Shown piece after piece: positions 7,800-16,618 of a stretch of 64,000 nucleotides of DNA (its first letter is position 1; the number at the start of each line of letters is the position of its first letter). The position numbers and the translations under genes are program-made. The DNA is from Mycobacterium sp. 852002-51057_SCH5723018 (lineage in GTDB: Bacteria; Actinomycetota; Actinomycetes; Mycobacteriales; Mycobacteriaceae), in NCBI RefSeq assembly GCF_001667035.1, contig NZ_LZIR01000123.1, positions 1-64,000 on the forward strand. Direction: 5' to 3'. The notes beneath the pieces were generated by a model that was given only the letters and a program-made list of their open reading frames with translations, did no database searches and had not been told where the DNA came from.

Positions 7800-10700
7800 T
7801 CCAGCGCTGCGCCGTTCTCGAGCGGCGGCTGCGGCCGATCGAGCTCGTCGAACCTTGCGAGCGCGGCGTCAAGGCCGTCCTCGTCGAATAGCTCGCAGCG
7901 GTCGATCTTGTCGCCGTCAAACGTCACAAGAGCGACCGTTCGCCACTCGGCGTCAAAACCCAATTCTGAGGTCCCTTCCACCAAGTGAGTGACGACTGCC
8001 CCGGCCTTGCTCAACCGATGCACGGCCTCGATGCGGATGGCAGATTGCGGCGTGGCATCCCATGTCACAAGGAGGTATGCGCCCAGATCACCGGTCGCGA
8101 TAGGTGCGAGTCGCCGGTGATCGATGTTCACCCAGTCTGAGGTGGTCTTTGGCAGTTGGCGTTTGTTAAGCGCTTCATACGCGTGCGTGACGAGCGTCCA
8201 CATGTGCGAATGGGCGGCGGCTTCGCCGGCGAGGTACCGAGCATCAAGCTCCATGAAGGCCGCGTCGATATCGTCGACGTCGAACACGACGACTGCCGCG
8301 GTCTGGCCGTCGGCATTGGTCTCGATGAGATGAAAGACGTCAACTCGGAAAGTCCCGGGTCGCTCGCTGCGCTCCGAAAAGTGGACACGCGCGAGGCCGA
8401 GGCGGTCGCCGCGGGTTGCTATGACGGTCGACGCCGCGTCGGTGAACCCGGCATCCACGCTGGCTCGCAAATCTTCGATCGCGGCATTCCGACCGTGTCG
8501 TGTTCCGGCATTGATACCGCGCCGGCGATCGTCGACGGAGATGTCGGCGGCCAGCGTCGCTGCCATGGAGTCCCAGTCGCGTGTCGCGAAGTGCACCATG
8601 AAACCCTCGGTCGCAAGCGTTACAGCGCTTTCCAGCCGTCGCGCCTGGGGGTGCAGCTCCTCGAAACGGGCGAGCGCGGCGTCGAGGTCTGCCTCGTCGA
8701 AGATTTCGCAGCGGCTGATCAGGTCACCTTCGACCGTGAAAATGTTGACCATCCACCACTCGGCGTCGAAGCCGTCCGGTGAGGTGCCATGACCTATGTG
8801 CGTGACAACGGCTCCGAGTTCACTCAGCCGATGCACAGTCGCTATGTAGACGCTAAGGTCCGGCGCGACGTCCCACACACTACGCGTAGCTGCGGCGAGA
8901 TCAACCGCCTCGTTCGTTACGAGCCGTCGATGATCGAGGCTCACCGAATCCGGTGTCATCGGTGGAAATTCGTGCCGATTGAACCCGGCGTAGGTGCAAG
9001 CAATCACCGACCACGAGCGCGCGTGGGCGGCCGCCTCTCCGGCGAGGTACCTGGCGTCGAGTTCCGCGATCGCGGAGTCGAAGTCGTCGAGGTCGAACGA
9101 GACGTTCGCCAGGTACCGCCCATCGGCGCTGATCTCCGCGACGTCCAGTACGTCCGAGAGGAATGCCTCGGACCCTTGATCGCGGCCCGAAAAACTGGTG
9201 CGCGTGAGGACGAGGCGCTCCCCGCGCGTCGCGATGACGGTCATTTTGACGTTCGTGATCCAGAGGTCGGCGATAGCGCGTAAGTCCGCAATTTGGGCAT
9301 CTCGACCGTGTCGGACGCCTGCTCCCACTACCCCACGACGATCGTCACTGGAATAGTCGTCGGCCAGTAGCTCCGCCATGGCCTCCCAGTCGCGTGCCGC
9401 GAAGCGCGTTAGGAACCGCTCACCCACTTGGCTTGCCGCGTTTTCCAGCCGCGGGCCCTGCGGTTGCAGTTCCCCAAATCGGGCGAGCGCGGCGTCGAGG
9501 TCTGCCTCGTCGAAGATTTCGCAGCGGTTGATCCGGTCGCCTTCGAGAGTTAAAAGAAGGATCATCGGCCACTCGACATCCAAGCCTTCTGGCGAGGTCC
9601 CAGACGCCGCATAGCTGGAGACCGCTCCGAAACTGCTGAGCCGATGCACCGCCTCGATCCGCATGCTGAGGTCGGGCGTGACTTCCCAGATGTCACGCAT
9701 GGCCGCTTGGCCTTCGCGCGCGTCGATTACGGCGAGCTGCCTGTGGTCGACGGTGACCCAGTTCGCCGCCGGGAGTTGATGCCGGTTGAACGCGGCGCAT
9801 TCCCGTGCGATAACCGACCACGTCTGCGCGTGGGGAGCCGCCTCGCCGGCAAGGTACCGTGCGTCGAGCTCTTCAAACGCGGCGTCGAGGTCGTTCGGGT
9901 CGAAGCCGACGTCCGCCACAATCCGGTTGTCAGCGTCGATTTCGACGATGGACAGAACCTCGGCAGTGATTTCATCGGGCCCCACCACGCGGTTCGAGGA
10001 GCGGATATGAGAAAGGGCGAGCCGAGCTCCGCGGGTCGCAATGACGGTCGGAGTCAGGTTCTGTGGGTCAACAATTTCGGCGATGACTCGCATGTCCGCG
10101 ATGTGGGCTTCCCGACCGTGCCGTACGCCGCCGTTCACAACACGACGGCGATCTTCACTGCAAATGTTGTCGGCCGTCAGCTCGGCCATCGCGTCCCAGT
10201 CGCGAGCCGCAAAATGCGTCCAAAAGCGTTCGTTCATAAGGCTTGCGGTGTTTTCCAGTCGCGAGGCCTGCGGGTGCAGTTCCCGCGCCTCGCCGTGCAG
10301 CTCCTCAAACCTAGCCAGCGCGGCGTCGAGGTCTGTCTCGTCGAAGATTTCGCAGCGACTGATCACATCGCCGTCGATCACAAAGAGGTCGATCGCCAGC
10401 CACTCGGCGTCGAATCCCTCTTGCGAAGTCCCATGGCCTCTATGGGTGATGACAGCTCCGAAAGTGTTGAGCCGATGCACCTCCTCGATGTCGATGTTCA
10501 GGTCTGGTGTGAGGTCCCAAATGGTGCGGATAGACGGGGTCATGTTGCTGCGTTCGAACGGCGTCCCTCGCCGGTGATCGATAGTGACCCAGTCCGCCGC
10601 AGGGACTTCGTGTCGATTGAACGCGGCGAAGGACGACGCGATCACTGACCACGTTCGTGAGTAAGCGGCCGCTTGGCCCACGAGATATCGGGCCTCAAGC

Positions 10701-13700
10701 TCGGCGAAAGCGGCTTTGACTTCGTCCGGCTCGATCACGACGATCCTCGCAATTCGGTTGTCGTCGTTGATCTCGAGGATGGCGAGTGCCTCGGCGTAGA
10801 ACGCCTCATGTGGCTGGTCTTGACCGGTGAAGACCAAACTCAAGAGCGCGAGATCCTTTCCGCGGGTCGCCATTACAGTCGACGTCACATGACTGAGCCA
10901 GATGTCGCCGGTGGCTCGCCAGTTCGCCATCTCGACGTCTCGACCGCGTCGGATGCCGTCGTTTACGACCCGGCGGCGGTCGTATGTGCAGATGTCGGCG
11001 GCGAGTAGTCCCTCCATGGCGTCCCAATCGCGAACGGCAAAATTCGACAAGAAGCGCTCGGCCACTTGGCTTGCAACGTTTTCGAGTCGGGGTGTTTGCG
11101 AGTGCAGCTCCTCGAATCGGGCGAGCGCCGCGTCGAGGTCTGCCTCGTCGAATATCTCGCAGCGGCTGAGCATGTCACCGTCGACCGTTCCGACGGTGAT
11201 CACTCGCCACTCGGCGTCGGTGCCCTCTTGCGAGGTCTCATGGGACACGTTGGTGACTACCGCTCCGAGATCATTCAGCCGATGCACAGTCTCGATGGCG
11301 TGGCTGAGGTCAGTCGTGAAGTTCCACGCGGCATCGAGTAACGCGGGCATTTCACCGGAAGCAAACGATGTTCCTCGGCGGTGGTCGATGTTCACCCAAT
11401 CTGGTGTCGTCGGAGGGAGTTCGCGCCGATTGAGCGCGGCGTAGGCCCGCGTGATGACCGACCACGTGCGTGCGTGGACCGCCGCCTCCCCGGCCAAGTA
11501 CCGGGCATCGAGCTCGTCGAAGGCTGCGTCGATGTCGTCGGGGTCGAAGATGACGTGCGCCACGATCCGATTGTCGGCGTTGCTCTCCAGAACACCGAGT
11601 ATGTCCGTGTGGAATGCCCCGGGCTCTTGATCTGTCCCCGAGTAACGCGCACGCGCGAGGGCAAGACGCTTGCCGCGGGTCGCAATAACGGTCGACGTGA
11701 CATTCGTCATCCCGAAGTCGACGATCGCCGCGGCGTTCGCCACCACCGCGTCTCGACCGTGTAGGACTGCCGCGCCTACCACCCGACGGCGATCCTCCGT
11801 CGAAATGTCGTCGGCGAAGGTCTCCGCTAGGGCATCCCAGTCGTGGGCCGCGAAGCACGCGTTGCTCCGTTCGTACACTTGGCTTGCCGGGTTTTCCAGC
11901 CGCGGTACCGGCTGGCTTAGTTCCTCGAACCGGGCGAGTGCGGCGTCCAGATCGGCCTCGTCGAAGATTTCTAATCGGTCGATCAAGTCGCCTTCGATGG
12001 TGAGAACGCTGATCCCCCGCCACTCGGCTTCGAAACCCTCTCGCGAGGTTTCCTTCGTCACAGAGGTGACCACAGCTCCGAAGTCGTTTAGCCGATGCAC
12101 CGCCGCGACGAAGTTGCTTAGATCAGGCGTTGTGATCCAGTTGGCGAGTAATGCAGACACTTGACCGGCCGGAAACGAGACCCCTCGCCGGTGGTCGATG
12201 GACACCCAATCTGGTGTCGTCGCTGGATGCTCGCGCCGATTGAGCGCGGCGTAGCTGGCTGAGATGAGCGACCACGTGCGCGCGTGGGGCGCTGCCTGCC
12301 CAGCTAAGTACCGGGCGTCGAGCTCTTCGAAGGCTGCGTCGATGTCGTCGAGGTCGAATACGACCCGTGCCAACAGCTTTCCGTCGGCGTTGATTTCGAG
12401 GACATCGAGGACATCGGTATGGAAAGCCTCAGGTCGCCTGTCGCGGCCCCAGGTCTTGGCACGCCCGAGCACGAGGCTGCCCCCACGGGTGGCGATGACG
12501 TCCGACGTCATGCTTGCAACCCCGATTTTGGTGGCTCCGGAAATCTCGGCGATCACGGCCTCCCGGCCCTGTCGCAGGCCAGAATTCACCACCTTCCGAC
12601 GATCGTCGGTGCAAATGTCCTCGTCGATAATCTCGGTGATGGCGTCCCAGTCGCGGACTGCAAAATGCGCTTGCAGGCGCTCGCGCGCTTGGCTTGCCGC
12701 GTTTTCCAGCCCCCTTGTCTGCGGGCTCAATTCGTCGAATTGGGCGATTGCGGTGTCCAGGTCTGCCTCGTCGAAGACTTCGCAGTGGTTGACCACGTTG
12801 CCGTCGACGGTCACGAGAAGGACCATCCGCCACTCGGCCGCGAAGCCCTGTGTCGAGGTCGCATACGTCGCGTGCGTGACGACCGCTCCGAGGTTGCTTA
12901 GCCGGTGTACGGCTTCGATGTAGATGCTGACGTCTTGCTCCAGGTCCCACGCGGCATGGACGTACGCAGTCAGCTCGCCAGGAGCGACGGCTACCGCGCG
13001 CCGGTGGTCGATGTTGACCCAGTCCTCGGTTGTCGCAATCCCTTCGCGCCGGTTGAAAGCGCCGTAGCCGAGCGTGATAGCCGACCATGTGCGCGAGTGC
13101 GGTGCTGCCTCGCCTGCGAGGTATCGGGCATCGAGTTCGGCGATGGCGGACTCAAGGTCGTCGACGTCGAACATGAGGCAACATGTCATCTGGTTGTCGG
13201 TGTCGACCTCAACAATGCGAAGTACCTCCACATTTAGGCCCGCGGCTAGCTGATCGCTGGCGGAAAACCGCGCAAGGTCAAGGGCGATGCGGTCTCCCCG
13301 CGTCGCGATGACGGTCGAGGTTATGTCCTCGGTGCCGACATCGGCGCCGACTCGGATGTCGGCGACGTTAGCTTGCCTTCCGCGTCGGACGCCGGTTCCC
13401 ACTATCCGACGGCGATCGTCAGCCAGGATGTCTTCGGCCAATATTTCGGCCAAGCCTTCCCAGTCGCGCGCCGTGAAACACCTTCGGAGACGTTCCGCCG
13501 CTTGGCTCGCCGCGTTTTCCAGCCGGCGTGGCGGCCGATGGAGCTCTTCAAATCTCGCGAGCGCGACCTCGACGTCTGCTTCGTCGAAGACCTCGGAGCG
13601 GTCGATCAGGTCGCCTTCGAACGTCAAAACGTCGATCACCCGCCATTCGGCGTCGAAGCCCTCTTGCGAGGTGCCATGCGCCGTGTGAGTGACAACCGCT

Positions 13701-16588
13701 CCGGAGTCGCTCAGTCGATGCACTGCCTCGATGTACATGCTGACGTTTTGAGTGGCGTCGAACGCGGCACGGAGATATTCCTTCATGCCCCCCGCCTCGA
13801 TCGTTACGGATCGCCGCCGATCGATATCGACCCAATCCGGTGTCGTCGGGGGAACTTCGCGCCGGTTGAGCGCGGCGTATGCGCCTATGATCAACGACCA
13901 GGTGTGCGAGTAGACGGCCGCTTCGCGTGCGAGGTAGCGCGCGTCGAGCTCGGCGATGGCGGCGTCGAAGTCGTCGGGCTCGAACACGATGCGCGCCGCG
14001 ATTCGATTGTCTGCATTGATTTCAACGACGGCGAGGACATCGATCAGAAAGGCGTCGGGCGCTTGGTTTGGGCCCGAATGGCGCGTACGCGTAAGGATGA
14101 GGCGCGCGCCGCGGGTGGCAATGACGGTCGACGTCATCGTCGTGCCCCCGAGGTCGTAACCGGCGCGTATGCTCGCGAGTTCGACATCGCGGCTGTTTTG
14201 GACACCGGCACCCACAACGCGACGGCGATCTTCACCGCAAAAGTCGTCAGCCAGGATTTCCGCTATGGCGTCCCAGTCGCCGACGTCGAACCGGTCTAAA
14301 AGGCGCTCGGCCACTTGACTTGCCGCGTTTTCCAGCCGCGGTGCCGGCCGACTGAGCCGTTCGAACTTCGCGATCGCGGCGCCGATCTCTTCCTCGTCGA
14401 AGACTTCGCAGCGGCTCATCAGGTCGCCTTCGATAGTCAGAAGAGTGACCTCTAGCCACTCGGCGTCGAAGCCGTCCGGCGACGTCCCACGCGTCGACTG
14501 GGTAACGACCGCTCCGAGGTTGCTCAGCCGATGCACTGACTCGACATAGATCATGGCTTGCGGCGCGACTTCCCATGTGGCATTGATGTACGGGATCAAG
14601 TCACCGGGCGAGAACGCCCTCCCTCGGCGGTGGTCAATATTCACCCAGTCCGGCGTCGTCGAGGGGAGCTCGCGTCTGTTGAAAGCGGCGAAAGCACGCA
14701 GGAGAGCTGACCAGGTCTGTGCGTGAGCGGCCGCTTCACCGGCGAGGTAGCGTGCGTCGAGCTCTGCGATCGCGGCGTCGAAATCTTCGAGGTCGAATGT
14801 GACGGCCGCCGCGATTCGCTCATCGGTGTCTATCTCGACGACGTTAAGGGCATCGTTTTCAATCGCCTCGGGGTCGCGTCCGGAGGCGCGAACACGTGCT
14901 AGGACGAGACGGTCGCCGCGAATCGCGATCGCGCTCAACATCGATATCGTGAAGCCAACGTCGGCGGCCGCCTGGAGATCTGTCACCACGGCGTCTCGAC
15001 CGTGTTGAATCCCGGCATTCACGACCCGTCGATGATCGATGCCGGAATAGTTATCGCTCACGGTTTCCGCCAGCGCGCTCCAGTCGCGGGCCGCGAAGTG
15101 TGACCACACGTGCTCGAATACGAGTGCTGCCTTGTTTTCCAGTCGCCGCACGGGCGGGTACTCTGCCTCGAATCGGGTATACGCGGCGTCGAGCTCGGCC
15201 ATAGCGGCGTCGATGTCTTCGAGGTCGAACCACACCTGCAGGGAGATCTGGCCACCTTCATCAATGCCATAAAGCAGGAGGAATTCGTCCTGCGGTGCCC
15301 CAGGGCTGACGTCGTCCGCGCCTATCACCAATCGAGCGAGCGCTAGACGCTCGCCTCGCACGGCGATAACCATTTGGGTGACCCGCATAGGGACTGTCTC
15401 CAAAACGCGCCTGTTCACATGTGGAAACTCGCCCGGTGGGACGTCGATCTGTCCAAAGCCGACAATCTTCCGGCGGCTCTCGATGAGTCCATCTGGTGCG
15501 AATAGCTGCTCGAACTGGTCCCAAGCCTCACGATTTATGGCGGCCGCCACGCGTTCGCCCGCTCGGACGCACGCGTTGTCGAATTCGACCCTTGGCACCT
15601 CGGGTGGAACCGGGGCGGGCGGTGGTTCTGCACCTAGAATGCGGCGCGCTTTCTCGGCAAGTGCCGCAGCACCTTTCCGCTCATACAGGTCCACCGCTCG
15701 CGAGGCGGCGGCCCGCGCTCCGGCGACATTACCTGCGGCTTGCAAAACCGTTGCCAACCCAAGGCATGCGTCGCCGTGGTCGACCAAAAGGTCGGTGCGT
15801 TCCGCAAGAGCAACAGCGGCCTCGGCGATCCGTCGGGCCTCGGCGTGATCGCCCGAGCGCGCCAATAGCTGCGCCCGAAGCGTGCGCCAGGCGATCGACG
15901 CCTTCAGCGCGTTGCCGGCGAGACGTTCGCTCTCCGTGCATAATTCGTCGGCCTCGGCGTCTCGACCGAGCGCGAGACATGCCCGGCCCAGCAGCGCGGC
16001 GGTCTCGGCGGTGTCTGCGTCCAGCCCCATGCGACGAAAAGCGTTGTACGCCTGACGCAGACGCGGCTCGGCCGCGGCGGGATCGTCGACGACGAGCTCG
16101 ACGATGCCGGCGAACTGTTCGACCTCTTGCAGGGCGTGGCGCAGGCCGAGCTCGGTGACGGTGCGCCGGGCCGAGTCGATCATCCGCCGGGCCGCTTCGG
16201 CGCGTCCGCGGAAGGCCTCCAAGACAGCCTGGCACCGCGTGGACGTGGCTTCGACCGCGGGGGAGTCGGTCGTGATGCGCAGCAGTCGCACCACGTCAAG
16301 ACACCGGCCGCCCGCGCGCGGAACGGGATTGGGTCCCCACAGCGCCGCGAGCGGAGCGCCCGCCAAAACGGCGTTCACCCGGCGGTGGTCGCGTGCGCGG
16401 CGCGCCGCGGTCAGAGCGTCGTCCAGGGCGACTTCGCAGTCGCCGATCCGCCCAAGCCGGGCAAGGCAAACAGCCCGAACGGTATGGGCCTTGGCTTCGC
16501 CCGCGGCATCGTCCAATCCGGCCAGCGTTTGGGCGGCCGCACCCAACGCGGCTTCGATCTCGTCCAATCGCTCGGGATGGATCAGCAT
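7796..16588 (-). CDS. Giant TPR plus tandem NTF2/SnoaL-like repeat protein (2,930 residues)
   Basis: The open frame encodes TPR-like helices (residues 1-325), one solo NTF2/SnoaL-like domain (about 334-482), and nine two-domain repeats beginning at the marker LEN at residues 483, 752, 1023, 1294, 1564, 1835, 2111, 2381 and 2652. A tenth marker at 2923 ends the protein as LENGAALD. Each unit has an A domain of about 138 residues (DRRRVVNAG...HGR, ending DARYLAGEAA) and a B domain of about 132 (HARTWS, DWVNIDHRRG, CEIFDEADLDAALARFEEL). That makes 19 NTF2-like domains. This fold binds small hydrophobic ligands or forms enzymes in other families. The frame is continuous with the upstream regulator gene apart from one TGA at 16616-16618. 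The ATG at 16588 has no good ribosome site and falls inside a TPR-type helix. Function unknown; probably the effector or ligand-sensing half of one signalling protein. Confidence 0.8.
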   Translation of the reverse strand: MLIHPERLDEIEAALGAAAQTLAGLDDAAGEAKAHTVRAVCLARLGRIGDCEVALDDALTAARRARDHRRVNAVLAGAPLAALWGPNPVPRAGGRCLDVVRLLRITTDSPAVEATSTRCQAVLEAFRGRAEAARRMIDSARRTVTELGLRHALQEVEQFAGIVELVVDDPAAAEPRLRQAYNAFRRMGLDADTAETAALLGRACLALGRDAEADELCTESERLAGNALKASIAWRTLRAQLLARSGDHAEARRIAEAAVALAERTDLLVDHGDACLGLATVLQAAGNVAGARAAASRAVDLYERKGAAALAEKARRILGAEPPPAPVPPEVPRVEFDNACVRAGERVAAAINREAWDQFEQLFAPDGLIESRRKIVGFGQIDVPPGEFPHVNRRVLETVPMRVTQMVIAVRGERLALARLVIGADDVSPGAPQDEFLLLYGIDEGGQISLQVWFDLEDIDAAMAELDAAYTRFEAEYPPVRRLENKAALVFEHVWSHFAARDWSALAETVSDNYSGIDHRRVVNAGIQHGRDAVVTDLQAAADVGFTISMLSAIAIRGDRLVLARVRASGRDPEAIENDALNVVEIDTDERIAAAVTFDLEDFDAAIAELDARYLAGEAAAHAQTWSALLRAFAAFNRRELPSTTPDWVNIDHRRGRAFSPGDLIPYINATWEVAPQAMIYVESVHRLSNLGAVVTQSTRGTSPDGFDAEWLEVTLLTIEGDLMSRCEVFDEEEIGAAIAKFERLSRPAPRLENAASQVAERLLDRFDVGDWDAIAEILADDFCGEDRRRVVGAGVQNSRDVELASIRAGYDLGGTTMTSTVIATRGARLILTRTRHSGPNQAPDAFLIDVLAVVEINADNRIAARIVFEPDDFDAAIAELDARYLAREAAVYSHTWSLIIGAYAALNRREVPPTTPDWVDIDRRRSVTIEAGGMKEYLRAAFDATQNVSMYIEAVHRLSDSGAVVTHTAHGTSQEGFDAEWRVIDVLTFEGDLIDRSEVFDEADVEVALARFEELHRPPRRLENAASQAAERLRRCFTARDWEGLAEILAEDILADDRRRIVGTGVRRGRQANVADIRVGADVGTEDITSTVIATRGDRIALDLARFSASDQLAAGLNVEVLRIVEVDTDNQMTCCLMFDVDDLESAIAELDARYLAGEAAPHSRTWSAITLGYGAFNRREGIATTEDWVNIDHRRAVAVAPGELTAYVHAAWDLEQDVSIYIEAVHRLSNLGAVVTHATYATSTQGFAAEWRMVLLVTVDGNVVNHCEVFDEADLDTAIAQFDELSPQTRGLENAASQARERLQAHFAVRDWDAITEIIDEDICTDDRRKVVNSGLRQGREAVIAEISGATKIGVASMTSDVIATRGGSLVLGRAKTWGRDRRPEAFHTDVLDVLEINADGKLLARVVFDLDDIDAAFEELDARYLAGQAAPHARTWSLISASYAALNRREHPATTPDWVSIDHRRGVSFPAGQVSALLANWITTPDLSNFVAAVHRLNDFGAVVTSVTKETSREGFEAEWRGISVLTIEGDLIDRLEIFDEADLDAALARFEELSQPVPRLENPASQVYERSNACFAAHDWDALAETFADDISTEDRRRVVGAAVLHGRDAVVANAAAIVDFGMTNVTSTVIATRGKRLALARARYSGTDQEPGAFHTDILGVLESNADNRIVAHVIFDPDDIDAAFDELDARYLAGEAAVHARTWSVITRAYAALNRRELPPTTPDWVNIDHRRGTSFASGEMPALLDAAWNFTTDLSHAIETVHRLNDLGAVVTNVSHETSQEGTDAEWRVITVGTVDGDMLSRCEIFDEADLDAALARFEELHSQTPRLENVASQVAERFLSNFAVRDWDAMEGLLAADICTYDRRRVVNDGIRRGRDVEMANWRATGDIWLSHVTSTVMATRGKDLALLSLVFTGQDQPHEAFYAEALAILEINDDNRIARIVVIEPDEVKAAFAELEARYLVGQAAAYSRTWSVIASSFAAFNRHEVPAADWVTIDHRRGTPFERSNMTPSIRTIWDLTPDLNIDIEEVHRLNTFGAVITHRGHGTSQEGFDAEWLAIDLFVIDGDVISRCEIFDETDLDAALARFEELHGEARELHPQASRLENTASLMNERFWTHFAARDWDAMAELTADNICSEDRRRVVNGGVRHGREAHIADMRVIAEIVDPQNLTPTVIATRGARLALSHIRSSNRVVGPDEITAEVLSIVEIDADNRIVADVGFDPNDLDAAFEELDARYLAGEAAPHAQTWSVIARECAAFNRHQLPAANWVTVDHRQLAVIDAREGQAAMRDIWEVTPDLSMRIEAVHRLSSFGAVSSYAASGTSPEGLDVEWPMILLLTLEGDRINRCEIFDEADLDAALARFGELQPQGPRLENAASQVGERFLTRFAARDWEAMAELLADDYSSDDRRGVVGAGVRHGRDAQIADLRAIADLWITNVKMTVIATRGERLVLTRTSFSGRDQGSEAFLSDVLDVAEISADGRYLANVSFDLDDFDSAIAELDARYLAGEAAAHARSWSVIACTYAGFNRHEFPPMTPDSVSLDHRRLVTNEAVDLAAATRSVWDVAPDLSVYIATVHRLSELGAVVTHIGHGTSPDGFDAEWWMVNIFTVEGDLISRCEIFDEADLDAALARFEELHPQARRLESAVTLATEGFMVHFATRDWDSMAATLAADISVDDRRRGINAGTRHGRNAAIEDLRASVDAGFTDAASTVIATRGDRLGLARVHFSERSERPGTFRVDVFHLIETNADGQTAAVVVFDVDDIDAAFMELDARYLAGEAAAHSHMWTLVTHAYEALNKRQLPKTTSDWVNIDHRRLAPIATGDLGAYLLVTWDATPQSAIRIEAVHRLSKAGAVVTHLVEGTSELGFDAEWRTVALVTFDGDKIDRCELFDEDGLDAALARFDELDRPQPPLENGAALD
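7814..15142 (-). repeat. Nine tandem coding repeats of about 810 bp
   Basis: Repeat boundaries, defined by the LEN codons, fall near 15142, 14335, 13522, 12709, 11899, 11086, 10258, 9448, 8635 and 7822. Unit lengths are 269, 271, 271, 270, 271, 276, 270, 271 and 271 codons. Unit six is longer by about five codons, from an extra GEARELH-like segment before the next LEN. Near-identical DNA occurs at equivalent points of different units, for example 8667-8714 and 9480-9527, identical over 48 bp. Confidence 0.9.
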
Positions 16589-16615
16589 CGACAGCTGGCC
16601 GTCGAAGCACGTCGC

Positions 16616-16618
16616 TCA
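16616..16618 (-). other. In-frame TGA separating two halves of one ancestral reading frame
   Basis: The TGA ending the SARP-cyclase gene is in exactly the same frame as the giant repeat ORF (16618 minus 16588 is 30). The nine codons after it (ATCFDGQLS before the next Met) read as normal protein. The junction reads RLAA-stop-ATCFDGQL, and TGG (Trp) would need one base change. A nonsense mutation, programmed readthrough or a sequencing error are the options. Confidence 0.85.

Noticed and set aside
8156..14299. Several plus-strand open frames opposite the repeat array, some over 300 codons
   Set aside because: They recur with the same period as the minus-strand repeats and mirror them; composition is Arg/Ser/Pro-rich. 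They are shadows of the repeats.
7814..15142. Regularly spaced DNA repeats considered as a CRISPR-like or satellite array
   Set aside because: Units are about 810 bp, keep one reading frame and encode a domain; not CRISPR or satellite.
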